Below, in pieces: positions 55,218 through 63,922 of a stretch of DNA of 64,000 bases; position 1 is the stretch's first letter, and the number at the start of each line of letters is the position of its first letter. A program made the translations under genes and the position numbers. The notes under the pieces were generated by a model. It saw only the letters and a list, made by a program, of their open reading frames with translations. It was not told where the DNA came from and did not search any database. The stretch comes from Halorientalis sp. IM1011 (lineage in GTDB: Archaea; Halobacteriota; Halobacteria; Halobacteriales; Haloarculaceae): assembly GCF_001989615.1 (NCBI RefSeq), contig NZ_CP019067.1, positions 2,976,001 through 3,040,000 on the forward strand. The letters run 5' to 3'.

Positions 55218-55646
55218 TCAGCGAACGACCGTCACCGTGACGGGGGCTTCGCCGACCACGGTCGTCGCCACCGTCCCGAGCAGGCGGTCGGCGAGACCGC
55301 GTTTCTCGCCGCCGTGGCCGCCCATGACGACGTGGTCCACGTCGTATTCGTCCACGTACGCGAGGATGGTCTCGGCCGGATCACCGGTTTCGACGGCGGT
55401 GTCGAGGTCGCGTTCGGCCTCGTCGGCTCGTCGACGCGCCCGGTCGATCAGATTCTCGGCGCGGTCGCGGGCCGTTTCCTGGCGGTCCGCTCCCGGTTCG
55501 AGGACGCCACCCTCGCTCATGGACGTGTCGAGCGGTGTGACGACGTTTAGCACCGTCACCGGACAGTCGAAGGTATCGAGCGCGTGGACCAGTGCGTCGT
55601 CGGCCAGCGGTGACCCGTCGAGCGGTACCAGCACGTGCGAGGTCAT
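55218..55646 (-). CDS. universal stress protein (UspA family)
   Basis: A 142-residue Usp domain: 'VLVPLDGSPLADDALVHAL' at the N-terminus and 'VDHVVMGGHGGEKRGLADRLLGTVATTVV' near the end, with the ATP-binding Gly motif. It is convergent with the phosphate transporter gene, an arrangement often seen in haloarchaea. Start at 55646 (MTSHVLVPL) is used instead of 55670. Confidence 0.9.
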   Translation of the reverse strand: MTSHVLVPLDGSPLADDALVHALDTFDCPVTVLNVVTPLDTSMSEGGVLEPGADRQETARDRAENLIDRARRRADEAERDLDTAVETGDPAETILAYVDEYDVDHVVMGGHGGEKRGLADRLLGTVATTVVGEAPVTVTVVR

Positions 55647-55761
55647 ACCGGCCGTACTCACCCCGGACACAAGTAGTCCGGCGGTGGGGACGATTCACGG
55701 GTGGAACCTTGGTGAAATTTTAACCTTCAGGGGAACGAACTACTGCCAATCAGGCATCCGC

Positions 55762-56736
55762 ATGGCGGAGACGTTCTACAGCGTCCTCGGCGTCGAGTCC
55801 GATGCCGACACCGAGGCGATACGGGACGCCTACCGGGCCCAGGTCAAGGAGACCCACCCGGACGTGAGTGACGACGACGACGCCGCCGACTCCTTCAAGC
55901 GTCTCACGGCCGCCCGTGACGTGCTGGTGGACGAGATGCGCCGACGCCGGTACGACCGCGTCGGCCACACCGCCTACGTCCGCGACCACCTCGACAACCC
56001 CGCCTGGTCCGCCGACGTGTCGGATTCCGACGACCGTTCGACCGGATCGGAATCGGGTGGATTCGCAGATGATACGGGAACCAGCGATAGCGGCGGATCG
56101 GCCGGCCGGACGCGCTCGTCGGGACGCAGTCCCGGTGACGACTCGAACGCGGAAAATTACCAGCGCTACCGGTCCAGCCACGCCGACACCGGTACGAGCG
56201 GACGCGACGGGACGGGTCGGACGGGGCGACGGCGACGAACGGAGCGAACCGGTCGAACCACCGGACCCGACGCCAGTAGCACCGACACCGGCGGAACGAG
56301 TGCCGGCGGAACCGACACCGGCGGAACCGACACGGACGAGTACGGTAGGTGGTCGACGGACAGGGGACAGGACTGGGCGTTCTCGGGGTCGTCGACATCG
56401 ACGGCGACCGGTGGACACCGTGCGGACCCACGCGATCGGGCGCGGGCCGACGGCTGGCAGGCAGCACACGCGTCGACCAGCGCCTACACTCCCTCTGGAT
56501 ACGAACCGACCGCGACGGCGGCCGACGACGTGAGTGTCGGGACCCTGCGCGACGCGCTCCGACAGGTTGGTCCCTGGCTGGCCTTTCACTTCGTATTCCT
56601 GATCAGCGCCTTCGTCACCGTCTGGCTGATCATGACCTGGATCCCCTCCGTCCCCATGCTGTTCGTCTCGCTCCTGTTGCTCGGGGCGACCGTCTTCTTC
56701 TCGGTCCTCCACATGGTCTCGCAGGTGTACTCCTAG
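55762..56736 (+). CDS. DnaJ-domain protein with C-terminal membrane anchor
   Basis: A 324-residue protein. The J-domain (residues about 4-70) starts 'FYSVLGVESDADTEAIRDAYRAQ' and has the HPD motif ('THPDVSD'). A long Ser/Thr/Gly/Arg-rich low-complexity linker (about 85-240) includes imperfect GGTDTG repeats. Two hydrophobic helices (about 270-320) anchor it. It probably brings DnaK to the membrane. It is convergent with a small zinc-finger gene (4-bp overlap). The linker is less acidic than usual for haloarchaea. Confidence 0.9.
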   Translation: MAETFYSVLGVESDADTEAIRDAYRAQVKETHPDVSDDDDAADSFKRLTAARDVLVDEMRRRRYDRVGHTAYVRDHLDNPAWSADVSDSDDRSTGSESGGFADDTGTSDSGGSAGRTRSSGRSPGDDSNAENYQRYRSSHADTGTSGRDGTGRTGRRRRTERTGRTTGPDASSTDTGGTSAGGTDTGGTDTDEYGRWSTDRGQDWAFSGSSTSTATGGHRADPRDRARADGWQAAHASTSAYTPSGYEPTATAADDVSVGTLRDALRQVGPWLAFHFVFLISAFVTVWLIMTWIPSVPMLFVSLLLLGATVFFSVLHMVSQVYS

Positions 56737-56933
56737 TCGGCCTCCATCCCCTCGGCGACGCGGCGGGCCTCGACGACGCTCACGTCGCCGTTCTCCGTCC
56801 AGTCCAGTTCGTTGTAGATAGTGCAGTTGCGACACTGATCGCTGAACACGTCCGTCTCCGTCGTGACGTTGCGGCTGTCACACACCTGACAGTGCCAGAC
56901 CTTCGTCGCCCCCCAGACGAACTCAGAACCCAT
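56733..56933 (-). CDS. small zinc-binding protein (CPxCG-like)
   Basis: A 66-residue protein with 'VWHCQVCDSRN' and 'FSDQCRNCTIYNE', two Cys-x2-Cys pairs 23 residues apart, and a C-terminal helix. It is one of the haloarchaeal mini zinc-finger proteins, function unknown. The start at 56933 (MGSEFVWGATKV) is used instead of 56960. Confidence 0.78.
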   Translation of the reverse strand: MGSEFVWGATKVWHCQVCDSRNVTTETDVFSDQCRNCTIYNELDWTENGDVSVVEARRVAEGMEAD

Positions 56934-57030
56934 ATCTGACCCATCGACGGCGACAGCCAAAACTCCCCGGCAGACACACGTCAGACGCCCACAGCGTATA
57001 AAGACATGGCTGTGTGGGGCATAATTTATA

Positions 57031-57038
57031 TATTAAAT
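57031..57038 (+). promoter_or_regulatory. TATA box of the Tat hydrolase-like gene
   Basis: TATTAAAT is centred about 29 nt upstream of the ATG at 57063, within an AT-rich stretch (57021-57038). It fixes the start at 57063 rather than 57006. Confidence 0.65.
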
Positions 57039-57062
57039 CGGTCGGTTCGAAAATGTGGCACA

Positions 57063-57950
57063 ATGGGACGTGGGGACGAATCGACACGAGTCACGAGACG
57101 GACGTATCTGCACACAGTTGGAACCGGGGCGGCTGCCGCGGTCGGGTTGGGGACGGCGGCGACCGGGACGGCGGGGGCGTTCGAGGATTCCTACGCCGGC
57201 CGGATACTCACGCGAAATCACTTCATAGCGCAGTTGTTCCTCGGTGTCGACCTGACGAAGGGGAACACGCGGACGAACTACGGGACCAGCGGGACGATTC
57301 CGGGGCTCACCGACGACGCCTCGCCGTCCGAACTGGTCGTGTTCGTCCACCGGTACGACAAGGGACTCACGGGCGCACTGGAATCGCTCCGGGGCTTCAA
57401 CGACGCCGTCCGTTCGGCAGGGTACGACGAAGCGCTGATCGGGCTGGACTGGGACGCAGACGAGGGTCGCTGGAACCAGACCGTCGAGATCGCGGACCGA
57501 AACGCCGACAAACTCGGGACGTTCGTCCGTGACTACCAGGACGAAAATCCGGACACGGACGTGCGGCTGGTGGCACACGGCGGCGGGGCCAAAACCGTCG
57601 CGGAGTGTCTGGAGTTCTTCATGGATCGGGGGTACGACACCTCGGTCACGTCCGTCGACTTCCTCGGCGGCGCGATCGACAACGACTCGGTCGCGACCGA
57701 CGGGCAGTACGGGCAGGCCATCGCCGAGCACTGCGACACCTGTCGCAACTACTACAAGACCGACGACGAGTTCCTCGGGTGGACTTACACCCTGAAAGAG
57801 TGGGACAGGGCTGTCGGCGACACCGGTGCGGAGGGCGAGACCCCCGACAACTACGAGGAGTACGACGTGACCGACGACGTGAGCGACCACGACAGTTTCC
57901 CGCTGCCCGACGACGGGTGCGTGTCGGCCGTAGTCGACAACTGGAGCTAG
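57063..57950 (+). CDS. Tat-exported alpha/beta-hydrolase-like protein lacking the nucleophile
   Basis: A 295-residue protein with a Tat signal ('VTRRTYLHTVGTGAAAA', cleavage near AGA-FED). The mature part is hydrolase-like: 'ELVVFVHRYDKG' as the first core strand and the nucleophile elbow in 'RLVAHGGGAKTV'. The catalytic Ser of G-x-S-x-G is replaced by Gly at about residue 173. It ends 'DDGCVSAVVDNWS' with possible disulfide cysteines. It is probably not a classic hydrolase; a binding or surface role is a guess. Confidence 0.7.
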   Translation: MGRGDESTRVTRRTYLHTVGTGAAAAVGLGTAATGTAGAFEDSYAGRILTRNHFIAQLFLGVDLTKGNTRTNYGTSGTIPGLTDDASPSELVVFVHRYDKGLTGALESLRGFNDAVRSAGYDEALIGLDWDADEGRWNQTVEIADRNADKLGTFVRDYQDENPDTDVRLVAHGGGAKTVAECLEFFMDRGYDTSVTSVDFLGGAIDNDSVATDGQYGQAIAEHCDTCRNYYKTDDEFLGWTYTLKEWDRAVGDTGAEGETPDNYEEYDVTDDVSDHDSFPLPDDGCVSAVVDNWS

Positions 57951-58172
57951 TGGACTCCGGGGCCACGGCTCTACCGAAACCCGTCACCGTCGCCGTTCGA
58001 CTGGGTACGTCGAACGTCGGTCGTCCGGTCGCGTAGGATGACCCTGTTTCGTGAGCGGATAGCGGGTAGTCTTCGCGTACTGGCCACGGGCGGTATAAGG
58101 TCCGGTTTCGACACCAGAACGATAGACGGCGTTTATCCACGTCTCGGTCGTGCCTTCCGACCGGGTCTTCTA

Positions 58173-59171
58173 ATGAGTCCAGACGATCAGCGAAAACAGA
58201 GACGCAGTGAGCGACAGGGTTACCGACAACAACAGGGCCAGTTCACAGGTCAACAGGGTCAACAAGAGCAGCAGCGTCGGCAGGGACAGCAGACTCAGCA
58301 AGGGCAGCAGGGACGACAGGCTCAGCAAGGGCAGCAGGGCCAGCACGGACAGCAAGGGCAGCAGGGCCAGCACGGACAGCAAGGGCAGCAGCCACAATAT
58401 GGTAAACAGGGACGACAGAACAGGCAGCAGGATCAGCGAGGTGGGTCCCAGTACGGCGGCACACAGGGACGTGGCCAGCAGCGCCAGCAACCTGGTGGGC
58501 GACATCAGCAGGGCCAGCAACGCCAGCAGGGACAGCAGCAGGGGCGACAACAGAGACAGCAGCAGGGGCAGCATGGACAACAGCACGGTCAGCAGCCACA
58601 GCAGGGACAGGCCGGCCGTGCTCACTCACAGGAGTTCCATCGACAGACACACCAGCAGTCCCAGCGACAGCCCCAGGGCTCACAGACCGGTCAGTACCAG
58701 TCACAGGGCGATCAGCAAGGTCGACAGCCCAGCGGTCAGCAGAGTCGACAGTTCGGTGGGCAGCAAGGTCAGCACCAGCAGGGCCAGCGACCCGGTGGGC
58801 GACAGGGGAGCCAACAGGGCCAGCAAACGGGCGGCCGACACACTGTGCAGTCCCGGGGTCCTGCCCAGCAGGGGCAGTTCACCGGCCAGCAGGAACAGCA
58901 GGGAGGACAGCGACAACAGGGCCAACAGAGAGGACACCGACAGCAGGGCCAGCAACGCCAGCAGGGTCAGCAGGGCCAGCAACGCCAGCAGGGTCAGCAG
59001 GGCCAGCAACGCCAGCAGGGTCAGGAGGAACAGGGTAGTCGACACGGGCAGCAGGAGCAACGAGGCGGTAGCTCCGGTGGGCTGACCCAGGAGACTCGCT
59101 CTCGCGGCGAGCAACACTCCTCCCAAACGCAGGAGCGCGACGAGAAGGGGCAGTTCACCGGGTCGCACTGA
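58173..59171 (+). CDS. Gln/Gly-rich low-complexity repeat protein
   Basis: A 332-residue protein, well over a third Gln, with much Gly and Arg and few acidic residues, so unlike the acidic proteome around it. It is built of QGQQ/RQQG repeats. Three perfect 27-bp tandem units lie at 58944-59024 and 2.6 units at 58323-58393. A GQFTG motif recurs near the start, the middle and the very end ('KGQFTGSH'). No signal peptide or globular domain is visible; it should be disordered. The start at 58173 (MSPDDQRKQ) is placed at the change of composition; an upstream frame to 58038 is possible. Confidence 0.72.
   Translation: MSPDDQRKQRRSERQGYRQQQGQFTGQQGQQEQQRRQGQQTQQGQQGRQAQQGQQGQHGQQGQQGQHGQQGQQPQYGKQGRQNRQQDQRGGSQYGGTQGRGQQRQQPGGRHQQGQQRQQGQQQGRQQRQQQGQHGQQHGQQPQQGQAGRAHSQEFHRQTHQQSQRQPQGSQTGQYQSQGDQQGRQPSGQQSRQFGGQQGQHQQGQRPGGRQGSQQGQQTGGRHTVQSRGPAQQGQFTGQQEQQGGQRQQGQQRGHRQQGQQRQQGQQGQQRQQGQQGQQRQQGQEEQGSRHGQQEQRGGSSGGLTQETRSRGEQHSSQTQERDEKGQFTGSH
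58944..59024 (+). repeat. three perfect 27-bp tandem repeats inside the Gln-rich gene
   Basis: Units at 58944-58970, 58971-58997 and 58998-59024 are identical and encode QGQQRQQGQ. Because 27 is a multiple of three, expansion keeps the frame. Perfect identity suggests recent slippage or recombination. Confidence 0.9.
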
Positions 59172-59233
59172 CCGGGATCGCCCAACAGTCACACTGAGTA
59201 ACGCTTTTTCCTCCCCCGGCCGAACGGTCGACT

Positions 59234-59566
59234 ATGTTCGGACTGCCCTCCATCGCGATCGAGTACCTCGGTGCCGGTGCGCTCGTGATCGCGCTCGGCT
59301 ACCTGATCAGGTACCGCGAGTGGACATTTCTCATCGCCGGCTACGACGATACCTCGCCGGTGCCCTCGGACGTGGCCGCGAACATCGTCGGCAACACCGT
59401 CCTCCGTATCGGGATCGCGGCGCTGGTAGTCGGACTCACGTTCGCCGTCACCGACCCGCCGGCCATCCTGTCGGGGATCTTCGCTGCCGTCGTCGTGCTG
59501 GCGGTCGCCCGCCTGCTCTACCGACTGAACACGTACAGCCCCGACGGCGCCGACACGCCCGCCTGA
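59234..59566 (+). CDS. DUF3784-like small membrane protein
   Basis: A 110-residue protein with three hydrophobic helices. The segment 'YLIRYREWTFLIAGYDD' after the first helix matches the 'LIAGY(N/D)' pattern of DUF3784-type proteins, which are small membrane proteins of unknown function. It lies 50 bp upstream of hisD on the same strand. Confidence 0.78.
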   Translation: MFGLPSIAIEYLGAGALVIALGYLIRYREWTFLIAGYDDTSPVPSDVAANIVGNTVLRIGIAALVVGLTFAVTDPPAILSGIFAAVVVLAVARLLYRLNTYSPDGADTPA

Positions 59567-59616
59567 ACCGGCCCCGACTTCGACAACCGTTTTTCCCTGG
59601 CCCGACGAGGAGGTGT

Positions 59617-60888
59617 ATGAACGTCCGGGAGATTTCGGAACTGCGGCCCGACGAGCGGGCGGCGATCTTCGAGCGCGACGCCGGTATTAACGAGATCCGC
59701 GACGACGTGCGAGAGATCGTCGACCGCGTCAGCGAGGAGGGTGACGTGGCGATTCGGGAGTTCTCCGAGGAGTTCGACGACGTCTCGGTGGGCAACCTCG
59801 ACGTGACCGACGCCGCCGAACGCGCCGTCGAGGAGATCGACGACGAGATTCGCGAGGCCATCGAGACGGCCGCCGAGAATATCCGTGCGTTCCACGAACG
59901 ACAGGTCCCCGACGACTGGCGCGAGGACTTCGACGGCCGGGAACTGGGTCGTCTGTTCACGCCAGTCGAGCGCGCGGGCGTCTACGTCCCCGGCGGCACC
60001 GCCGCCTACCCCTCCAGCGCGCTGATGGGCGTCATCCCCGCGAAGGTTGCAGGTGTCGACCACGTCGCCGTCGCGACCCCGCCCGCAGAGGAACTCAACC
60101 CCGTCACGCTCGCGGCCATCGGGATCGCTGGCGCGGACGCGGTGTATCAGGTGGGCGGCGCGCAAGGGATCGCCGCGCTGGCCTACGGGACCGAGACAGT
60201 CGACCGCGTCCAGACCGTCGTCGGGCCGGGCAACCGGTGGGTGACGGCCGCCAAGGCCGAGGTCCGTGGCGACGTGGAGATCGACTTCCTCGCCGGTCCG
60301 AGTGAAATCGCCGTGCTGGCCGACGAGACGGCCGATCCCGAACTGGTGGCCGCGGACCTCGTGGCCCAGGCCGAACACGACACCCACGCCTCCGTCGTCG
60401 CGGTCACGGACGACCCCGACACGGCCGAGGCGGTCGCCGAGGCCGTCGCGGAACAGGTCCCCGGTCGCGAGCGCGAGGAGACGATCCGGGGCGCGCTCGA
60501 CAACGACGAGAGCGGCGTGTTCCTCGCGCGGTCGATGAGCGAGGCGGTGCTGTTCGTCGAGGAGTACGCCGCCGAACACCTGGCTATCGTCGCCGACGAG
60601 GACGAGGCCCTGCTCGACCGCATCGACAGCGCCGGCAGCGTCTTTCTCGGCCCCTATTCCCCGGTCGCGGCCGGGGACTACGCCAGCGGCCCGAATCACG
60701 TCCTCCCGACCGGGGGCGGTGCGCGTCGCTACGGTGGGCTCTCGGTCGACACGTTCCTGCGGTCGACGACCGTCCAGCGACTCGACGAGACGTCACTCGA
60801 CAGTCTCTCGGAGACGATCACGACGTTGGCGGAGGCCGAGGGGCTGGAAGCACACGCCGAAAGCGTCAGGAAACGGTTCGAGGAATAG
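59617..60888 (+). CDS. hisD: histidinol dehydrogenase
   Basis: A 423-residue HisD. Signatures: 'VYVPGGTAAYPSSALMGVIPAKVAG', 'QVGGAQGIAALAYGTETV', 'VGPGNRWVTAAKAEV', 'IDFLAGPSEIAVLAD', 'QAEHDTHASVVAV' and 'YASGPNHVLPTGGGARRYGGLSV' with zinc and substrate residues. It catalyses the last two steps of histidine synthesis. A purine-rich GAGGAGG is found just before the ATG. No other his gene is in the window, as is usual for scattered haloarchaeal his genes. Confidence 0.97.
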   Translation: MNVREISELRPDERAAIFERDAGINEIRDDVREIVDRVSEEGDVAIREFSEEFDDVSVGNLDVTDAAERAVEEIDDEIREAIETAAENIRAFHERQVPDDWREDFDGRELGRLFTPVERAGVYVPGGTAAYPSSALMGVIPAKVAGVDHVAVATPPAEELNPVTLAAIGIAGADAVYQVGGAQGIAALAYGTETVDRVQTVVGPGNRWVTAAKAEVRGDVEIDFLAGPSEIAVLADETADPELVAADLVAQAEHDTHASVVAVTDDPDTAEAVAEAVAEQVPGREREETIRGALDNDESGVFLARSMSEAVLFVEEYAAEHLAIVADEDEALLDRIDSAGSVFLGPYSPVAAGDYASGPNHVLPTGGGARRYGGLSVDTFLRSTTVQRLDETSLDSLSETITTLAEAEGLEAHAESVRKRFEE

Positions 60889-60950
60889 CGGCCGATTCTG
60901 CGAACGCGGTCGGGAGTCTGACGCTGCGATTCACGGACGTCGAGTCGGCG

Positions 60951-62117
60951 CTACAGGGGCAGGTGAGCGAGGACGTCCCCGCTCTGTCCGTCGAGATGGT
61001 CGAGTCGGTCGCCGAGCAGTTCCCGGAGGAGGATCACGAGGGCGTCGTCCTCGCCGTTCCCCACGAGCGCGTGTTCTCCGCTTTCGCCGACGGTGCCGAG
61101 CATGACCGACTCGCGGTCGGCGAACACGAGCCGACCGAGCCGGTCGCGGGTCGGCGGCAGATCGATCCAGTTCCGCTGTGGCTCCCAGATCGTCGCGCCC
61201 GGTACTTCCTCCCTGATCGTGTCCCGGACTGCCTGCGTCTGCGAGCCGAGGTAGACGTCGACGCCACGGTCGATGGCGTCCCGGAGCCCGTCGAGACACG
61301 CCGGGTCGAGCAGGCCGTCCGTCGTTATCATCACGAACAGTTCGTCGTCGGCCCGGTCGAACAGCGACTGGCCGTGGCCGACGATGGCGTCTCGTCCTTC
61401 GAGCGTCCGAACGCTGGACTCGGCCGTCCCGGTAACGCCCTCGTCGACCGTGTCGTCGGGTGTATCGCCGTTCCGGACCGGAATCAGCTCCTCGACCGTA
61501 GTGTCGTCGAGGGGGAGTCCCTCGTAGACCAGGTATCGGTCGTCGCTGCGCTCGTCGTCGGCGATCACACCTGCATCGGCGAGTTTCGGGAGGTGCGTGT
61601 GGAGCAGCGAGATCCGGGCGTTCCGGTCGCTCGTCTCACTGATCGCGGACACCAGGTCGTCGACGGTCGCCTCTCCCTCGGCACGCAGGTACTGGATCAC
61701 GAGTCGCCGGTGCTCCGACGCGAGCAGATCGAGCGTCGTCATCGTGTCCGCGGGCGAGCCGTCGATGTCGAGGATCCGTTCGACGATGCCCCTTCCGACC
61801 TCGGTCCTGTACGCCGTCCGGACGGTCGTCCCGGAGCGGTCGACGAGGCCGGCCGATTCGAGCGCCGGGAGGTGGTCGTGCTGGAGTCTGACGAGGGCCC
61901 GCTCGTGCTGGTCGTCGGAGACGGTACGCAGCGGGACGTCTGCTTCCTCGCTGGCCACCAGCGTCGCGAGTTCGGGTTCCGTGACGCCGCCACGCCGTTC
62001 GTCGAGCAGTGAGAGTATCCGTCGACGTCGACTGTCCGCGAGGACCGTGAACAGCTGTGACGTGGTCCGCGGCTCGGCCTGGTCGGTTTCCAACTGGACC
62101 GGTGCTTTGCTGGTCAT
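60951..62117 (-). CDS. regulator with two DUF7344-type winged helices and a TrmB-like sensor domain
   Basis: A 388-residue protein. Winged helix 1 (about 20-105): 'LFTVLADSRRRRILSLL...LPALESAGLVDR'. Winged helix 2 (about 125-200): 'TLDLLASEHRRLVIQYL...LPKLADAGVIADD'. The C-terminal domain (about 230-385) with 'AESSVRTLEGRDAIVGHGQSLFDRADDELFVMITTDGLL' resembles the effector/PLD-like domain of TrmB-type regulators. Tandem DUF7344 plus a sensor suggests a ligand-controlled repressor or activator; the ligand is unknown. It is divergent from the HesB/IscA gene. Confidence 0.82.
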   Translation of the reverse strand: MTSKAPVQLETDQAEPRTTSQLFTVLADSRRRRILSLLDERRGGVTEPELATLVASEEADVPLRTVSDDQHERALVRLQHDHLPALESAGLVDRSGTTVRTAYRTEVGRGIVERILDIDGSPADTMTTLDLLASEHRRLVIQYLRAEGEATVDDLVSAISETSDRNARISLLHTHLPKLADAGVIADDERSDDRYLVYEGLPLDDTTVEELIPVRNGDTPDDTVDEGVTGTAESSVRTLEGRDAIVGHGQSLFDRADDELFVMITTDGLLDPACLDGLRDAIDRGVDVYLGSQTQAVRDTIREEVPGATIWEPQRNWIDLPPTRDRLGRLVFADRESVMLGTVGESGEHALVGNGEDDALVILLRELLGDRLDHLDGQSGDVLAHLPL

Positions 62118-62325
62118 GTAACTATACCTTTCTCGGTAGCGGGGTTGACTCTGCTGCCAAAACGATTAGGGAGTCCCGATGGCGAACCGCCCGACTCGAC
62201 CGAATACGCCGGTAATAGTGCCCTACGCCCCGTAACCGCGGCTGAAGCCCTCACCGAGCGTACCACTCGGGCACGGAGACGCCGCCGGCAACACAGTTAA
62301 CACCGTTCGCCGAATACGTTCGTCC

Positions 62326-62685
62326 ATGAGCGGAACCTCTGCGGCCACCGAGACGGAGATCGAGGTTACGGAAACCGCGGCCGAGGAGGCGGTCCGGTTG
62401 CTGGAGAGCGAAGAGATGGACACAGACGTGGCCGGACTGCGCCTGTTCGTCCAGCAGGGCGGCTGCGCCGGGCTCTCCTACGGCATGCGATTCGACTACG
62501 AACCCGAAAGCGAGGACACGGTCTTCGAACACCACGGTCTCCGCGTGTTCGTCGACGAGGCCAGCATGAACTACATCGAGGGAAGCGTCCTCGACTTCGA
62601 GGACGGCCTGCAGGGCGAGGGGTTCCACGTCGAGAACCCCAACGTGGTCTCGGAGTGTGGCTGTGGCGAGAGTTTCCGGACCTAG
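62326..62685 (+). CDS. HesB/IscA-type iron-sulfur cluster assembly protein
   Basis: A 119-residue A-type carrier. It has the conserved Cys triad: Cys in '[12 protein letters not shown]' and the pair in '[11 protein letters not shown]'. It transiently binds Fe-S clusters for delivery to apoproteins. A TATA-like 'ACAGTTAAC' at 62294-62302 fits a leaderless start at 62326. It overlaps the 3' end of the convergent dodecin gene by 4 bp. Confidence 0.93.
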   Translation: MSGTSAATETEIEVTETAAEEAVRLLESEEMDTDVAGLRLFVQQGGCAGLSYGMRFDYEPESEDTVFEHHGLRVFVDEASMNYIEGSVLDFEDGLQGEGFHVENPNVVSECGCGESFRT

Positions 62686-62882
62686 TCGGCCAGCTCGAAG
62701 GCCACCTCAACCTCCGCCTGGTACTCGCGATTTTCCGCGGCCGCGATCTCGACACCCATCTCCTCTACCTCGACCCAGTAGACGTTGTCGAGGGTGTTCT
62801 CCGCACGGTCGACCGCGTCGTCGACCGCCGCATCGAAACTCTCCGAACTCGTACCGATCAGCGTGATTTTCTTGAAAACCAT
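62682..62882 (-). CDS. dodecin (flavin-binding)
   Basis: A 66-residue dodecin. '[40 protein letters not shown]' is given here by its key parts: ITLIGTS, the helix, and Trp at residue 36, the position that stacks on the flavin in Halobacterium dodecin. It forms a dodecamer that stores riboflavin-type flavins. The ORF extends to 63005 but the family start is 62882. Confidence 0.93.
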   Translation of the reverse strand: MVFKKITLIGTSSESFDAAVDDAVDRAENTLDNVYWVEVEEMGVEIAAAENREYQAEVEVAFELAD

Positions 62883-63100
62883 AGTTGTCGTTCCCAACGG
62901 CGACCGCTCATTCGTCGCTTGCTGTGTTAAAACTTGGCACGGGGGCGAACCCTTTTGTACGGAACCGTGACCAGTCCGGCCCGTGCGCTGACGGTCGACC
63001 GGCACGGTCGAGGCGGGTGTGCGATCCGCCGTGTCGGGGCGAAACTGGATCGCCTGCTCGCTATGGCGTGCAGCGGCGGCTCGATCGGCTGGACGCAGTG

Positions 63101-63820
63101 TCAGGCGTCCGGATCGAGGTTGTCGAGGTGGTGTCGTGCCTGCGCCAGGGCCCCTTCGTCGCCCTCGGAGAGATAGTGGCCGACGGCCTGTGCGGCTCCA
63201 ATGAGCGCCTCGCTATCGGCCAGTGACACGTCGCCGTCGAGGGCCTCGACGCGCTTGCGGTGCTCGCGCAGCGAACCCAGGAGGTCCCGTGCGAGTTCGT
63301 CGGGTTCGTCGTCGAGGTAGGTCCGAAGATCGCCGTGGTAATCGTCGACGGCACTGGCGTAGGCCAGGCCGCGAGCAGCGCGCATCGACTCCGGCACGGC
63401 CGACGGGCCGGGCCGTTCGCCCTGATCGGCACCGCGTAGCAACTCCAGCACGTAGTACTCCTCCTCGTCGTCGATCCGCATGCTGTGGTCCAGTTGCGTC
63501 GCGGCGTGGGCGAGTTCCAGCGCCGCGAGGTAGGCACCGTCAAGTGCCCGAAGTTCGCCGGCGTCGATGAACCCCTGCTGTCGGACGTACTCCCGACACC
63601 GCTCGGCGGCGTCTGCAGCCAGTTCGGACAGTGGGTCGTCGTCGATGCGGTTGCGCACGTCGGTCAGATCGAGCGACACGGCGCTCGCGGTGTGTTCCGT
63701 CCGGTCGTCGACGCCGACGCTCCGGAGGCTCCCACACTCGGGGCACTCGACGCTCCCGGTGTCGTAGTACGACCAGCGCGTCCCACAGGACTGACACTCC
63801 CGGTCCCCGCGGATCTTCAT
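63101..63820 (-). CDS. zinc-ribbon plus helical-domain protein (DUF7117-like)
   Basis: A 239-residue protein. The N-terminus is a zinc ribbon: '[31 protein letters not shown]' is described by its two Cys-x2-Cys pairs 17 residues apart. The rest (about 55-235) is all helical with several Arg/Glu-rich helices ('[19 protein letters not shown]', '[23 protein letters not shown]' in part). It is conserved in haloarchaea; function unknown. Start at 63820 trims a non-homologous extension to 63997. 62883-63100 shows no gene. Confidence 0.78.
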   Translation of the reverse strand: MKIRGDRECQSCGTRWSYYDTGSVECPECGSLRSVGVDDRTEHTASAVSLDLTDVRNRIDDDPLSELAADAAERCREYVRQQGFIDAGELRALDGAYLAALELAHAATQLDHSMRIDDEEEYYVLELLRGADQGERPGPSAVPESMRAARGLAYASAVDDYHGDLRTYLDDEPDELARDLLGSLREHRKRVEALDGDVSLADSEALIGAAQAVGHYLSEGDEGALAQARHHLDNLDPDA

Positions 63821-63922
63821 ACCCGACCCTTTCGGTGCCAGCCTCAAAACTGGCCCGCTCGCGCCCCGTTTCGGCCCCAGTGAGTGTGAAAATACTTCCC
63901 TCTCCTGGCCCTGCACTCGAAT

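Noticed and set aside
62222..62275. possible transposon end (GTAACCGCGGCTGAAGCCCTC-like sequence, first 20 bases compared only)
   Set aside because: It recalls ends of IS200/IS605-type elements, but no partner end, hairpin pair or transposase is present.
62885..63226. 113-codon plus-strand ORF between dodecin and the DUF7117-like gene
   Set aside because: Overlaps the DUF7117-like gene antisense, composition is not haloarchaeal-protein-like, no motif.
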